A stretch of 64,000 nt of DNA from the NCBI RefSeq assembly GCF_001855565.1, contig NZ_MKCR01000002.1:1-64000 (forward strand). Reading direction: 5' to 3'. The DNA is from Chromobacterium amazonense (lineage in GTDB: Bacteria; Pseudomonadota; Gammaproteobacteria; Burkholderiales; Chromobacteriaceae). The notes beneath the pieces are model-generated. The model saw only the letters and a program-made list of their open reading frames with translations. It had not been told where the DNA came from and ran no database searches. The position numbers and the translations under genes are program-made. Below, in pieces: positions 31,219 to 41,021 of this stretch. Every line of letters begins with the position of its first letter. Positions within the stretch are counted from its first letter, which is position 1.

Positions 31219-31290
31219 TTTTCCCCAGCTAAGCGGCACACAAGACCAATCATTATAAAAATCCAATGACAAAAAAGTTTTTCCTCATCC

Positions 31291-31328
31291 ATTAAAATCA
31301 GCCAAGGATGGCAATCCCCTCCTTGGCT
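31291..31328 (-). terminator. terminator of the chemoreceptor gene
   Basis: A 9-bp stem (AGCCAAGGA / TCCTTGGCT) is followed on the minus strand by GATTTTAA, 5 bp after the stop at 31333. Confidence 0.55.
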
Positions 31329-31332
31329 TGCT

Positions 31333-33363
31333 TTATGTCCGAAAAACCCTCACCTCCCGCTTCAGCGAATCCGCCAGCTGCGTCATCTCCCCGGCCGTAT
31401 CGGCTGAACGTTCTGCCGCCTCGTTGTTGGCTTCAGCCAGTTGCGCCACTTGGGCGATCTGTTCGGCTATGCTCGCCACGGTTTGCCGCTGAGTGGCCAA
31501 CTCCTGATTGATGGCGGCGACCACGGCCATCGAACGCTCGGCGTCGGCGACGATGGAGGCCATGGCCTGGCGCGCGCTGGCGGTGATGGACGCGCCTTCC
31601 GACGCGCAGCTGACCGACTGCCGCATCGCCTGCACCGCCTGCATCGTGGCCTGCTGCATGGCGCTGATCATCTCGCTGATCTGGCGGGTGGACTGGCTGG
31701 TGCGCTCCGCCAGTTTCCTCACCTCGTCCGCCACCACGGCAAAGCCGCGCCCCATCTCGCCTGCGCGCGCGGCTTCGATCGCCGCATTCAAGGCCAGCAG
31801 ATTTGTCTGGTCGGCGATGTCGTGAATCACATTGACGATGTCGCTGATCTGGCGGGCATTGTTTTCCAGGGCCTGCAGGCTGTCGGCGGCATTGTCCAGC
31901 GTGGCGGAAATGCGATTGACCTCGTCCACCGCCGCCACCAGGCTGGCGCTGCCGTTTTGCGCCGCTTCGCTGGACGCTTGCGCCACCTCGCTTGCCTGCG
32001 CCGCCACTTCTTCGATCTGCTGCACGCCGGCGATCAGCAGGTCGGCATGCTGCGCCATCTGTTGGGCGCTGCTGCGCTGCTCGCCGGACGAGGCCGCCGC
32101 CGCGCTGGCCTTCTGCGACAAGTCGCGCGCCGCATGGTCCAGGTTCTCGGCGTGCTGGCCGGTGCGATTCAAAGCCTGCTGAAAACTGTCGAGCAGGCCG
32201 TTCAACGCGTCGGCCACCTCGCCGACCTCGTCGCGCCGCGCCATCGGCAGGCGGTGCTGCAGATCGTGGTTGTCCTGAATGGCGGCGACCTCCGTCACCA
32301 GCCTGCGCACCGGTCGCGTCACCAGCACCCGCGTCACCAGCCACGAGCCCAAAGCCAGCACCAGCAGCAGAATGCCGCAGCCGGCCGCCAGCCAGATCGT
32401 CAACATGCGGTTTTCGCGCTGCAGCTCGGACTCGCTTTCGTCGCTGACCAGCAGCCAGTTCCATGGACCGAAAGTGGCGTAAGACAGCATATGCGCCGCG
32501 CTGCCGGTTTCGGTCGGCAGGCGCACGGAAAAATTGCCGCTGCCTGCCTTCAAGACATCGCGCAGATAAGGCTGGCCAACCGCGTCCACGGACTTGTCGA
32601 TGGCGCGCCCGTTCAGCTTGGGATGCAATAGATAGCGGCCGTAGTTGGGAGACGCGGGATTGATGTCGATCACATCGATGTGGCCGCTCTCTTCGAGCTT
32701 GACCTTGCCCAGCCTCACCAAAAGGCTGGCGATGCCTTCCGTCGCCCCCACGCCGACGAAAGTGGCGCCGATCACCTTGCCCTCGCTGTCCTTGATCGGG
32801 CTGTAGCTGGTGACGTAATCCTTGCCGTACAGACTGGCCAAGCCAATATAGCCGTCGCCGGACTTCAGGTTTGCATAGGCCGCGCTGGCCGGGTCCAGCT
32901 TGCTGCCCATGGCGCGGTTGCCGTTCTCCATCAGCAAGGTGGTGGCGATGCGCACAAAGTCGTCGCCGTCGCGCACGAAGATGGACGCGACATTGCCGCT
33001 GACGGTGGAGAAGTGATCGACCATCTGGTTATTGCCATTGATCACCGTATTGCCCATCTGTAAGGTCGGCGTCGCCACCCCGGCCACCGTTACCTTCTGC
33101 GTCGGCTTCAGACTGAAGCCGCTGGGAAATTCCGCCAGGAACACCTTCTCGAATTGGCGTGTCGATATTTTCAAGGATTCATTGAAGCCGTCCACCATGT
33201 TCAATGATTGCGCCAGCAACTGGCTCTGCACTTTCTGGGTGCGCTCCAGCAACATCTTCTGACTGAACAGATACAAGGGGTACATGATGGCGCAGGCCAC
33301 CACCACCATCAGCAGCGTCTGGGTCAGCACCAGGCGGCCGCCAATGCTCATCGCTCGCTTCAT
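31333..33363 (-). CDS. methyl-accepting chemotaxis protein with Cache sensor
   Basis: A 676-residue transmembrane chemoreceptor. TM1 is about residues 9-32 ([20 protein letters not shown]). A periplasmic Cache-type sensor of about 270 residues follows ([20 protein letters not shown] region). TM2 lies near 305-328, then HAMP, and a cytoplasmic signalling domain whose hairpin tip includes [27 protein letters not shown] precedes ATG 33363; the longer frame to 33486 adds a basic stretch with no ribosome site. No C-terminal NWETF pentapeptide is present, so adaptation probably depends on other receptors. Ligand unknown. Confidence 0.93.
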   Translation of the reverse strand: MKRAMSIGGRLVLTQTLLMVVVACAIMYPLYLFSQKMLLERTQKVQSQLLAQSLNMVDGFNESLKISTRQFEKVFLAEFPSGFSLKPTQKVTVAGVATPTLQMGNTVINGNNQMVDHFSTVSGNVASIFVRDGDDFVRIATTLLMENGNRAMGSKLDPASAAYANLKSGDGYIGLASLYGKDYVTSYSPIKDSEGKVIGATFVGVGATEGIASLLVRLGKVKLEESGHIDVIDINPASPNYGRYLLHPKLNGRAIDKSVDAVGQPYLRDVLKAGSGNFSVRLPTETGSAAHMLSYATFGPWNWLLVSDESESELQRENRMLTIWLAAGCGILLLVLALGSWLVTRVLVTRPVRRLVTEVAAIQDNHDLQHRLPMARRDEVGEVADALNGLLDSFQQALNRTGQHAENLDHAARDLSQKASAAAASSGEQRSSAQQMAQHADLLIAGVQQIEEVAAQASEVAQASSEAAQNGSASLVAAVDEVNRISATLDNAADSLQALENNARQISDIVNVIHDIADQTNLLALNAAIEAARAGEMGRGFAVVADEVRKLAERTSQSTRQISEMISAMQQATMQAVQAMRQSVSCASEGASITASARQAMASIVADAERSMAVVAAINQELATQRQTVASIAEQIAQVAQLAEANNEAAERSADTAGEMTQLADSLKREVRVFRT

Positions 33364-33696
33364 ACTCACTCCCCCGATCCGCCAGCCGCCGTTTTGGCCG
33401 CGGGTCATGCGGTACGCCGCGCCGGTCGCCGGGGCTGGCAATTCCTTGTATGGACGCGCCGCTGCTGCGGCCCGTCGTTTGTTCATCTTATTACATGCGT
33501 TCCCGTCTTGAATGGCGCGGATGAGACAAAAATCGCCCCAGCGGCGATAGACGACATCGCATCATGACATATTGATGACGGAACAGGCGTGCCGTGCGCA
33601 AACCAGCCTCTTCAGGCTGGCCGCGGTGTATGAGCCATGCGACAATCCGGTCCCGGATCCACCTTCGCCCGCCTCCGCCAGGCGGCATCACCGCAG

Positions 33697-35700
33697 ATGA
33701 CAAGCTCACTTCCCCATGGCGCGACAGCGCCTGCCCAACTGGACTGGCATGACGGCCAACCATTCTCCATCGCCTTCGGCGACGTGTATTTCTCGCGCGA
33801 TTCCGGCCTGGAGGAAACCCGCCATGTCTTTTTGAAGCACAACCAGCTGGAAGAACGCTTCGCCGCGCTGCCGCCGCATGGGCGCTTCGTCATCGCCGAA
33901 ACCGGCTTCGGCACGGGCTTGAATTTTCTTTGCGCCTGGCAGCAATTCGAGGCCTTGGCGCCGGCCGATGCCAGGCTGCATTTCGTCAGCGCGGAGAAGT
34001 ATCCGCTGACGCGGCGGGATCTGTCCCAGGCGCTGGCGCTATGGCCAGAGCTGGCCCCCTGGTCCGCGCAGCTGCTGGCGCAGTACGACACGCTGACGCC
34101 GGGCTGGCACCGTTTCCTGCTGGCCGATGGCCGCGTCACGCTGACGCTGATGGTGGGAGACGTGCTGGACGCGCTGCCCAGGCTGGACGCCCGCATCGAC
34201 GCCTGGTTTCTGGACGGTTTCGCCCCCGCCAAGAACCCGGACATGTGGCAACCGGAGCTGTTCCGGCAGATGGCGCGGCTATCCGCGCCCGGCGCCAGTT
34301 TCGCCACCTTCACCAGCGCCGGCGTAGTGCGTCGCGGCTTGGCGGAAGCCGGGTTCGAGGTGAAAAAAGCCCCTGGCCACGGTCGCAAACGCCACATCAG
34401 CCATGGCTGGATCGCCCAGCCGCCGACCGCGGGCTGGCGCCCCCCTTGGTATGCGCGGCCGCCGCAACGCTGGCGCGAGCGCAGCGCGATTGTCATCGGC
34501 GGCGGCATCGCCGGCGCGGCCACGGCGCACAGCCTGGCCGTGCGCGGCTGGCAGGTCACCGTGATCGAGCGGCTGCCGCGACTGGCCGGGGCCGCCTCCG
34601 GCAATCCGCAAGGCGTGCTGTACACCAAACTGTCGCCGCACATGACGCCGCTGACGCAACTGGTGCTGTCCGGCTACGCCTACAGCCTGCGCACCCTGGC
34701 CGCGCAGTTGCCCAGGGATGGCAAAGACTGGGCAGCCTGTGGCGTGCTGCAATTGGCTTACGACGCCAAAGAATCGGAAAAACAGCAGGCGCTGTCCGCG
34801 CTGGGCCTGCCGCTTGAGATCATGCGCCAGCTGGATCAAGCCGAAGCAAGCGAACTGGCGGGCATGCCCTTGCCCAGCGGCGGATTGTTCTTCCCGCAGG
34901 GCGGCTGGGTGCACCCACCGGCGCTGGCGCGTCAGTTGGCGACGCATCCCAATATCACGCACCGCACCGGCCGCAGCGCGCTGGAGCTGAGCCACAATCC
35001 CGCGGCGTCTTGCTGGACCGTCAGCGATGAGCAGGGCCCGCTGGCGGCGGCCTCTGTCGTGGTGCTGGCCGCCGCGTCGGAAACCGCCCAGTTCGACCCC
35101 ACCAGCCATCTGCCCTTGAAGAAGATACGCGGCCAGGTCAGCGAGGTAGCGGCCACCGAGAGCAGCGCCGCCCTGCGCACCGTGCTGTGCGGCGAAGGCT
35201 ATATCTCCCCGGCGCGCCAAGGCCGCCACTGCCTGGGCGCGACATTCAAGTTCGATACGGATGACCTGACGGTGCGCGAAGAGGAGCACGCGGAGAACCT
35301 GGCGATGTTGGCCGAGCTGGCGCCGGCCTTGCATGCCGCGCTGGGCCAGCCTCCCCAAGCCATCGCCGGCCGCGCTGCCTTCCGCTGCACCAGCCCGGAC
35401 TACCTGCCGCTGATCGGCCCCGTCGTCACCCAAAGCGATTTTGTGCGCGCTTACCGCGAACTGGCGCGCGACGCCACGCTGCAGCCGGAAGCCGATTGCC
35501 CATGGACCGCTGGGCTATACCTCAACGCCGCCCATGGCTCGCGCGGCATGATCACCGCGCCGCTATCCGGCGAAATCCTGGCCGCGCTGCTGGAAGACGA
35601 ACCGGCGCCGCTGCCGGCGGACCTGATGCAGGCCGCGCACCCCAGCCGCTTCCTGCTGCGGGACTTGATCCGCCGCAAGCTCGCGCTGGATGAAAGCTGA
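33697..35700 (+). CDS. mnmC: bifunctional tRNA mnm5s2U34 biosynthesis protein MnmC
   Basis: A 667-residue two-domain enzyme completing wobble uridine modification. The N-terminal SAM-dependent methyltransferase (MnmC2; DVYFSRDSGLEETRHVFL, AETGFGTGLNFLCAWQ, DAWFLDGFAPAKNPDMW) methylates nm5. The C-terminal FAD oxidase (MnmC1; IGGGIAGAATAHSLA near 270) removes the carboxymethyl group. Length equals E. coli MnmC (668). ATG 33697 is chosen over 33637 by family length. It converges on the thioesterase gene with only 2 bp between stops. Confidence 0.96.
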   Translation: MTSSLPHGATAPAQLDWHDGQPFSIAFGDVYFSRDSGLEETRHVFLKHNQLEERFAALPPHGRFVIAETGFGTGLNFLCAWQQFEALAPADARLHFVSAEKYPLTRRDLSQALALWPELAPWSAQLLAQYDTLTPGWHRFLLADGRVTLTLMVGDVLDALPRLDARIDAWFLDGFAPAKNPDMWQPELFRQMARLSAPGASFATFTSAGVVRRGLAEAGFEVKKAPGHGRKRHISHGWIAQPPTAGWRPPWYARPPQRWRERSAIVIGGGIAGAATAHSLAVRGWQVTVIERLPRLAGAASGNPQGVLYTKLSPHMTPLTQLVLSGYAYSLRTLAAQLPRDGKDWAACGVLQLAYDAKESEKQQALSALGLPLEIMRQLDQAEASELAGMPLPSGGLFFPQGGWVHPPALARQLATHPNITHRTGRSALELSHNPAASCWTVSDEQGPLAAASVVVLAAASETAQFDPTSHLPLKKIRGQVSEVAATESSAALRTVLCGEGYISPARQGRHCLGATFKFDTDDLTVREEEHAENLAMLAELAPALHAALGQPPQAIAGRAAFRCTSPDYLPLIGPVVTQSDFVRAYRELARDATLQPEADCPWTAGLYLNAAHGSRGMITAPLSGEILAALLEDEPAPLPADLMQAAHPSRFLLRDLIRRKLALDES

Positions 35701-35702
35701 GT

Positions 35703-36128
35703 TCAGGCTTGCGGCGCGGCCTGCAGGATGGCCTCGCGGATCGGGTCCGGGATCGGCACGGATTTTTCGGCTTTGTAGTCCACCCACACCAGCATGACCT
35801 CGGCGCTGGCGTATACCGTGCCGGGATCATCCTGCCGGTAGAAATGGTGGCGCAGCTTCAGGCTGCTGCGCCCCAGCTTTTCCAGCTCAATGGTGATCTC
35901 CAGCGTGGCCGGATAGGTCAGCTGCTTGCGGAAAGTGCAGCTGGTGCTGGCCAAAACCGGGCCGATCGCATCCGGCTCTATGCCATAGCCAAACGATTGC
36001 AGCCACTCGATGCGCACCTGCTCCAGGTAGCGGAAATAATAGGTATTGTTCAAATGCCCCACCGCATCCATGTCGCCCCAGCGCATGCTGATGACGCGAC
36101 GGTCTATCACCGGAAACTGCGTAGTCAA
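35703..36128 (-). CDS. 4-hydroxybenzoyl-CoA-type (hotdog) thioesterase
   Basis: A 141-residue acyl-CoA thioesterase of the 4HBT/YbgC-like group. The active-site helix follows RWGDMDAVGHLNNTYYFRYLE, with Asp in the position of the catalytic acid. The start is TTG 36128, supported by AGGAG 9 bases upstream; the next in-frame ATG (Met15) would cut off the first strand. Substrate is unknown. Confidence 0.88.
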   Translation of the reverse strand: MTTQFPVIDRRVISMRWGDMDAVGHLNNTYYFRYLEQVRIEWLQSFGYGIEPDAIGPVLASTSCTFRKQLTYPATLEITIELEKLGRSSLKLRHHFYRQDDPGTVYASAEVMLVWVDYKAEKSVPIPDPIREAILQAAPQA

Positions 36129-36299
36129 AGCGGCCTCTCCTGCTTGTCATGCAAAGCGACATCATAAACGTAAAATGACTGCCGGCGGCGAACCAGAACA
36201 GTCCACGCAAATTGTTTTCTAAAGTGTTAAGAAAAATGCCTTTTTCATTACATGCCGTCACATAAGCCATCAACAATCACGCTACTCCCTCACCCCGCA

Positions 36300-36442
36300 G
36301 GTCAGGATAATGGCTTCGTCAGTTCGCCAACTCCATGGAGCCAGCGAGCCGGACGCGATCGAATGGCCTGCCGAATGCGGCTCGCGGTTCGATCACCTGA
36401 GCGAAGGTGCAATTCAGAGCCCCACATGGGGCTCTTTTTTTT
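36300..36442 (+). ncRNA. candidate structured RNA (sRNA or riboswitch-like leader) with intrinsic terminator
   Basis: The non-coding stretch shows nested complementarity. First, a stem-internal-loop hairpin: TGGCT 36311-36315 with AGCCA 36339-36343, and inside it AGTT/AACT around a CGCC loop. Next come two interleaved pairings: GCGAGCC 36344-36350 with GGCTCGC 36379-36385, and GATCGAA 36357-36363 with TTCGATC 36388-36394. These would form a pseudoknot or be mutually exclusive. A CACCT/AGGTG hairpin follows (36394-36409). Last is a canonical terminator, AGAGCCCC/GGGGCTCT plus eight T (36416-36442). It ends 119 bp before the ODP-operon start. I match no known RNA family. Confidence 0.55.
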
Positions 36443-36561
36443 ACCCCGCGCCGTTTATGACATATTGATTTCAATCAAGCCCGCCCCAGCCGAGACCGCC
36501 TAATATCCCAACGTCACACTCGCCCCAGGCGAGAAACCCCGTTACGCTGGCAGAGGTCATC

Positions 36562-37350
36562 ATGGCGCAGGTGCTTTACGACGACGGAAACCACAAGTGC
36601 GTCGCCTTCACTGAACTGGTGCAGGGCGACGGCATCCAGGCCAATCAATTCGCCATCATCGATCAGGGAGAGGGCATCCTGCTCGATCCCGGCGGCAATC
36701 TCACCTACAAGCATCTGCTGGCGGAAATGGCGGAATATTTCCTGCCGTCCCATACCCGCTACATCTTCGCTTCGCACCAGGATCCGGACATTGTCGCCTC
36801 CGCCAACGGCTGGCTGCTGATCACCGACGCCAAGATCATCATCGCCGAAGAGTGGGTGCGCTTCCTGCCGCACTTCTGCGTGCGCGGCGTCACCGAGGGA
36901 CGGCTGATCGCCATTCCGCCGCAAGGCATGCTGCTGAACCTGGGCGGCTGCGAACTACGCATCGTGCCGGCTCACTACCTGCACACCGTGGGTTTTTTCC
37001 AGATTTACGACCCGCTCAGTAAAATCCTGTTTTCCGGCGACATCGGCGCCTCGCTGATGGACGGCCGCGAGGCCGGCTTGCCGGTGCAGGACTTCGAGCG
37101 CCACCTGCGCGAGAGCCACATGGAAGGCTTCCACCGCCGCTACATGAGCAATAACAAGGCTTGCCGGCTGTGGGTGGAGATGGTGCGCCAGCTCGACATC
37201 GAATGGCTGGTGCCGCAGCACGGCGGCTCCTACCAAGGCAAGGACATGGTCAAACGCTTTTTAGACTGGTTCGAACGGCTGGAGTGCGGCACCGACCTAC
37301 TCAGCAGCGACGACTACGCGCTGCGGCAAAAACATGAGCCGCTGATATGA
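36562..37350 (+). CDS. ODP-type di-iron metallo-beta-lactamase-fold sensor protein
   Basis: A 262-residue protein of the ODP (oxygen/NO-binding di-iron) branch of the MBL fold, like the first domain of FprA flavodiiron proteins but without flavodoxin. The di-iron ligands are present: His72-x-Asp74-x-Asp76 (SHQDPDIV), His138/His141 (AHYLHTVGF), Asp160 (FSGDIG) and His220 (PQHGGSY). Classical hydrolases have HxHxDH, so a redox or gas-sensing role is likelier. GAGG precedes ATG 36562. It is the first of six closely spaced genes and overlaps the next by ATGA. Confidence 0.85.
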   Translation: MAQVLYDDGNHKCVAFTELVQGDGIQANQFAIIDQGEGILLDPGGNLTYKHLLAEMAEYFLPSHTRYIFASHQDPDIVASANGWLLITDAKIIIAEEWVRFLPHFCVRGVTEGRLIAIPPQGMLLNLGGCELRIVPAHYLHTVGFFQIYDPLSKILFSGDIGASLMDGREAGLPVQDFERHLRESHMEGFHRRYMSNNKACRLWVEMVRQLDIEWLVPQHGGSYQGKDMVKRFLDWFERLECGTDLLSSDDYALRQKHEPLI

Positions 37351-38759
37351 ACGCCACTGACTGGACCGGTCTGGCACTCGCCCCTGCCCAGAGCGGCTGG
37401 CTGGCCCTGGCGGCGCTGGCCGGCGCGATCGCCGTCATATTGATGTCGCTGCCTCGTCTGCGCCGCATCACGCCGGCAAACGCCGCCGTGCAGACGACGC
37501 ATGCCGCCCAGCCCCACGCCGACATGTCCGAACCGACTCCCCTGGCCAAGACGGAGAACGCGCCGGACTACGAAGTGGGCGCCGTCGATGCGCTGACCGA
37601 GGTGGAAGTGTTCATGCAGTTCGGCCAGCTGGAGAACGCCGCCCAGGCCTTGCGCGGCTATGTCGAACACTATGCGGGACATTCCAGGCGACACTTGCAG
37701 CGCCTGGCCGAACTGTACCTGCAACTGGGCCACATCCACGACTACGCCGAAACGCTACGCAGTCTGCACGACCAGGCCTTGCTGGACAGGGCGCAACTGG
37801 AGGATGCCGTGCTGCAGGGGCTGCGCCGCGACTTCAACAATCTTGAGCTGCGGCTGCTGGCAGAGCAGCGCCTCGGCCTCGGCATGGCGGACATCGCCTC
37901 GGCGCTGGGCGACGGCATAGAAGAAATCACGCTGCAAACCCTGGCTGTGCCGGAACCGGAACCTGAAGCGGCTCCAAGCGGCCAGGGCTCGCCGCTGACG
38001 CCAGTGGCGCTGGTGGACGGATGCCGGCCGCTGGCAGCGCTAGACGCCATGGAGCGCGACATCGTCTCCAGCCTGCTGCCGACCGAACGCCAGGCGCGCA
38101 TCCTGCTGTCCAGCCAGGACTTCCGCCACGCTCTGCCGGTGCTGGAAACCATTCTGCGGCTGCGTCCCGGCTCGCTGTCGCACCGGCTGGACGTCTTGTA
38201 TGTTCACTACCAGCAACGCGACCTGGACGGCTATTGCCGGACGCTGTGGCAATTCCACTTGGCGCTGGGGCCTTACGGCGCCAGGCTGAAGCAACAGTTG
38301 GTGCATGCCGGCTTGATCATCGGCAGCCACCCGGTGCTGAAACAACTGGCAGCCGATCCCGACCGCCCCGAACTGGAAAGAATCGGCCGCCAGGCGGGCT
38401 ACAGCCCATTGAGCGCGCCCCCATCCAAACCTTGCCTGCGGCTGGTGGAGCGGCGCGCCGCGCAAGGCGGCGACGACAGCCCGGACCCGCTGCGCGAAGC
38501 CGAGCGCTATCTCGACTACGGCCAAGTGGATCAAGCGACGCGCGTGCTGGAGCAGGCCATCCTGTGCCGCCCCGACGATGCGGCGCTATACCCGCCGCTG
38601 CTGCAGCTGTACGAACGGCTGGACGATCTGCCGCGCTTCACCTGGCTGCTGCGCCGCCTGAAAGACGATGGCCGGCAACCGCCCGGCGAAATCACTTTGA
38701 CCTTGAGCGCCTTTGTCCAGGCCATGCAGGAGCGGCGGCATCGTGGACTTGCCGCTTGA
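37347..38759 (+). CDS. membrane-anchored TPR/FimV-like protein
   Basis: A 470-residue protein. One TM segment lies near residues 17-35 (GWLALAALAGAIAVILM), so the bulk is probably cytoplasmic. Several helical repeats follow, beginning VEVFMQFGQLENAAQALRGY near 88, which resembles the FimV C-terminal repeat, and ending with YLDYGQVDQATRVLEQAI near 392. FimV proteins organise type IV pilus and polar signalling complexes. It overlaps the ODP gene by 4 bp and the next gene by 17 bp. A scaffold for the operon's GTPase system is an inference. Confidence 0.7.
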   Translation: MNATDWTGLALAPAQSGWLALAALAGAIAVILMSLPRLRRITPANAAVQTTHAAQPHADMSEPTPLAKTENAPDYEVGAVDALTEVEVFMQFGQLENAAQALRGYVEHYAGHSRRHLQRLAELYLQLGHIHDYAETLRSLHDQALLDRAQLEDAVLQGLRRDFNNLELRLLAEQRLGLGMADIASALGDGIEEITLQTLAVPEPEPEAAPSGQGSPLTPVALVDGCRPLAALDAMERDIVSSLLPTERQARILLSSQDFRHALPVLETILRLRPGSLSHRLDVLYVHYQQRDLDGYCRTLWQFHLALGPYGARLKQQLVHAGLIIGSHPVLKQLAADPDRPELERIGRQAGYSPLSAPPSKPCLRLVERRAAQGGDDSPDPLREAERYLDYGQVDQATRVLEQAILCRPDDAALYPPLLQLYERLDDLPRFTWLLRRLKDDGRQPPGEITLTLSAFVQAMQERRHRGLAA

Positions 38760-39810
38760 CGCCCGCCGCCTGCTCCGTCCCGCATCCGCGCCGGTGACCG
38801 TGCTGACCGCCGGCATGGACGAGCGCAAACTGGCGCTGCTGCGGCTCGCCTTTCGCATGCATGCCGGGCTCGGTTACCGGCTGGCCGTCGACGCCGCGGA
38901 CGCCCAGCCCGATCTCGCCCTTGTGGACATCGACGGCGAAGGCTGGCCGCTGTGGCAGCGCTTTCGCCAGGCGCATCCCAAGCTGCCGGCCGCCATCGTT
39001 TCCGCCATCCCGCCGCAGCGCGCCCCGGCCGCCATCCTGAAAAAACCCTTGCGCGTCGAACAGCTCTTCCCGCTGCTGCGCGAGCTACAGGAAAAACCCG
39101 TTGCGGACACGGCCTGGTCGCCGCCCACCGCGCCGCCGCCCAAGCCAAGCGCCCGGCCCGCACGGCCAGCGGTGATCGAACGCTTTGACCCCGCTAGCGG
39201 ACTGTTGGGCCAAGCCTGCCTGCTGCAGCGCCAGCATCAGGACGCGCTGATCCTGGCCGATGGCGAACCGATCGTCGCCATCCTGGGCAGCCGCAACGAG
39301 GCGCGGCCGCTATGCGGCGCAGCGCGGCTGCGCGAGATTTGCCAGATCGGCGCCGCGGCCATCCAGCCGACACCGCTGACCCGCGCCCCGCTGCCCGCCG
39401 AGGCCCCGGCTTGCCCGCTGAAGCCGCTACTGTGGCAACTGGCGATCTGGAGCGCGCGCGGCCGCCTGATGCGCCAGATCCAGGCCGACACCCCGCTGCG
39501 CCTGCGCCACTGGCCCAACCTGACCCGCCTGGCGCCGATTCCAGACGCGCTGCGCGTCAGCGCGCTGCTGTGCCGCGCCACGGTCAACCTGCGCGTCATC
39601 GCGCGCATGCTGCGCATCGCCCCGGCCGATCTGTTCAACTTCCTCGCGGCGGCCCACAGCATAGGCGCGCTGGACATCCCACAAGAAGGGAAGCTGGGCG
39701 TCATCGCCTCCCCGCCCGTGCGCGGCCAGCCTCCGCAGCCGGAGGCCGCGCCCGACGCCTCGCGCCGGAGCCTGCTGTCCCGGCTGCTGCGCAAGATTAC
39801 CGGCCTGTAA
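38743..39810 (+). CDS. hypothetical protein with degenerate receiver-like N-terminal domain
   Basis: The 355-residue product is not a recognised family. Residues about 16-110 alternate beta/alpha like a response-regulator receiver (VTVLTAGMDERKLALLRLAF ... LALVDIDGEG ... ILKKPLRVEQLFPLL, with the KP of the usual K-P-F motif). A Pro-rich linker follows (about 127-145), then a helical region ending in ARMLRIAPADLFNFLAAAHS. The start is GTG 38743 with AGGAG 10 bases upstream, overlapping the previous gene by 17 bp. It was probably a phospho-independent receiver in this operon. Confidence 0.6.
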   Translation: MDLPLDARRLLRPASAPVTVLTAGMDERKLALLRLAFRMHAGLGYRLAVDAADAQPDLALVDIDGEGWPLWQRFRQAHPKLPAAIVSAIPPQRAPAAILKKPLRVEQLFPLLRELQEKPVADTAWSPPTAPPPKPSARPARPAVIERFDPASGLLGQACLLQRQHQDALILADGEPIVAILGSRNEARPLCGAARLREICQIGAAAIQPTPLTRAPLPAEAPACPLKPLLWQLAIWSARGRLMRQIQADTPLRLRHWPNLTRLAPIPDALRVSALLCRATVNLRVIARMLRIAPADLFNFLAAAHSIGALDIPQEGKLGVIASPPVRGQPPQPEAAPDASRRSLLSRLLRKITGL

Positions 39811-39830
39811 GCCATCAGGACTCTTCCGCC

Positions 39831-40373
39831 ATGCCAAGCCCAGACAACAAGATCATCTTCGCCGGACCGGTCGGCGCCGGCAAAACCACCGCCATCGCCT
39901 CAATCAGCGACATCGAGCCGGTGCGCACCGACGCGGCGGCTTCCGACATGACGCTGCAACGCAAGGAGGAAACCACCGTCGCCCTGGATTACGGCCTATT
40001 GCGGCTGGACCAGGACTGCAAGGTCCACCTGTACGGCACGCCTGGCCAGGAGCGCTTCGATTTCATGTGGGAGATCGTCAGCCGCGGCGGCATCGGCCTG
40101 GTGCTGCTGCTGGACAACACCCGCCCCAATCCGGTCAAGGATCTGCAATTTTTCCTGAAGGCGTTTCAGTCGCTGCTGCGCCAGGCACCCCTGGTGATAG
40201 GCATCAGCAAGACCGACCTCAAGCGCGAGCCGGACGTCGAATCCTACGCGCTGCTGCTGGCCCGCTTCGGCATGCGGCCGCCAGTATTCGAGGTGGATTG
40301 CCGCCGCCGCGAGGACGTCAAGCAACTGGTGCTGGCGCTGCTGTATTCGCTGGACCCGGGCCTGGAGGCGTGA
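39831..40373 (+). CDS. small Ras-like GTPase (MglA/CvnD-type)
   Basis: A 180-residue single-domain GTPase. G1 is GPVGAGKTT (12-20), the switch region has EETTVALDYG (46-55), G3 is LYGTPGQERF (67-76) with Gly in place of the usual Asp of DxxG, and G4 is SKTD (126-129). Bacterial GTPases of this type (MglA, CvnD) share the altered G3 and work with Roadblock proteins. The two following genes are Roadblock-like, fitting such a pair. It starts 20 bp after the preceding gene. Confidence 0.88.
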   Translation: MPSPDNKIIFAGPVGAGKTTAIASISDIEPVRTDAAASDMTLQRKEETTVALDYGLLRLDQDCKVHLYGTPGQERFDFMWEIVSRGGIGLVLLLDNTRPNPVKDLQFFLKAFQSLLRQAPLVIGISKTDLKREPDVESYALLLARFGMRPPVFEVDCRRREDVKQLVLALLYSLDPGLEA

Positions 40374-40374
40374 G

Positions 40375-41007
40375 ATGGACGGCACTTTGAAACTGAAAGA
40401 CCGGCTCTACCCGATGGCCACCCCCGCCGGCGCGTATTTCGCGGTGGCCAGCCAGGAGAAGACCCTCGCCCGCCGCCTGCTGTCGCAGATTTTGCGCCTG
40501 GGCCACAGCGTGCCGCTGACGGAAGAACTGCTGGCCGAATGGTGCGACGGCGATGGCGAAGCCGCGCTGGATACGCTGTACCGGCTGCAGCGGCTGGACT
40601 TCGTCCACGGCACGGAAACGCCGCGCCCCTCGCTGAGCAGCAATCTGGAAAGCCAGCTGCCGCCGGTGCTGACCGCGCTGTCCGACAGCGGCCGCGCCCT
40701 GCTGGCCGACGACAACGGCCTGTATTACGCCGCAGCCGGCTTCCATCACGAAACGGCCGAGGAAGTGGCCGCGCTCGCCGGCGACATCATCAGCCTGGGC
40801 CGCCGCCACGCCCTGCTGCTGCAACAGCATCTGAACCTGGGCAGCTCCGCCTGGGCGGTGGCCAATCCGGCCGGCGCCAGCGAGCTAGCCTTCTACCCGC
40901 TGTACATCGGCCAGCAATCGTTTGTCCTGATCATCGGCGGCATGCCGCGCCTGCAAGACCAGCATTTCGTCACGCTGGTGGAGCTGCTGGCCCGCCGCTA
41001 CGCCTAG
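40375..41007 (+). CDS. hypothetical protein, C-terminal Roadblock/LC7-like region
   Basis: A 210-residue protein beginning one base after the GTPase stop. The N-terminal ~80 residues are helical and look like a winged-helix-type domain (LLSQILRLGHSVPLTEELLA). The C-terminal ~120 follow a Roadblock-like alternation: ALLADDNGLYYAAAGF, a long helix ending RHALLLQQHL, then strand LIIGGMPRL. No catalytic motif is seen. It may heterodimerise with the next protein or bind the GTPase (inference). Confidence 0.6.
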   Translation: MDGTLKLKDRLYPMATPAGAYFAVASQEKTLARRLLSQILRLGHSVPLTEELLAEWCDGDGEAALDTLYRLQRLDFVHGTETPRPSLSSNLESQLPPVLTALSDSGRALLADDNGLYYAAAGFHHETAEEVAALAGDIISLGRRHALLLQQHLNLGSSAWAVANPAGASELAFYPLYIGQQSFVLIIGGMPRLQDQHFVTLVELLARRYA

Positions 41008-41021
41008 CCCCGGAGAACACC

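Noticed and set aside
37347-38759. Assigning the TPR protein firmly as FimV and the operon as a type IV pilus operon
   Set aside because: Only the repeat style and one TM segment resemble FimV; there is no LysM domain and no pil gene in the window.
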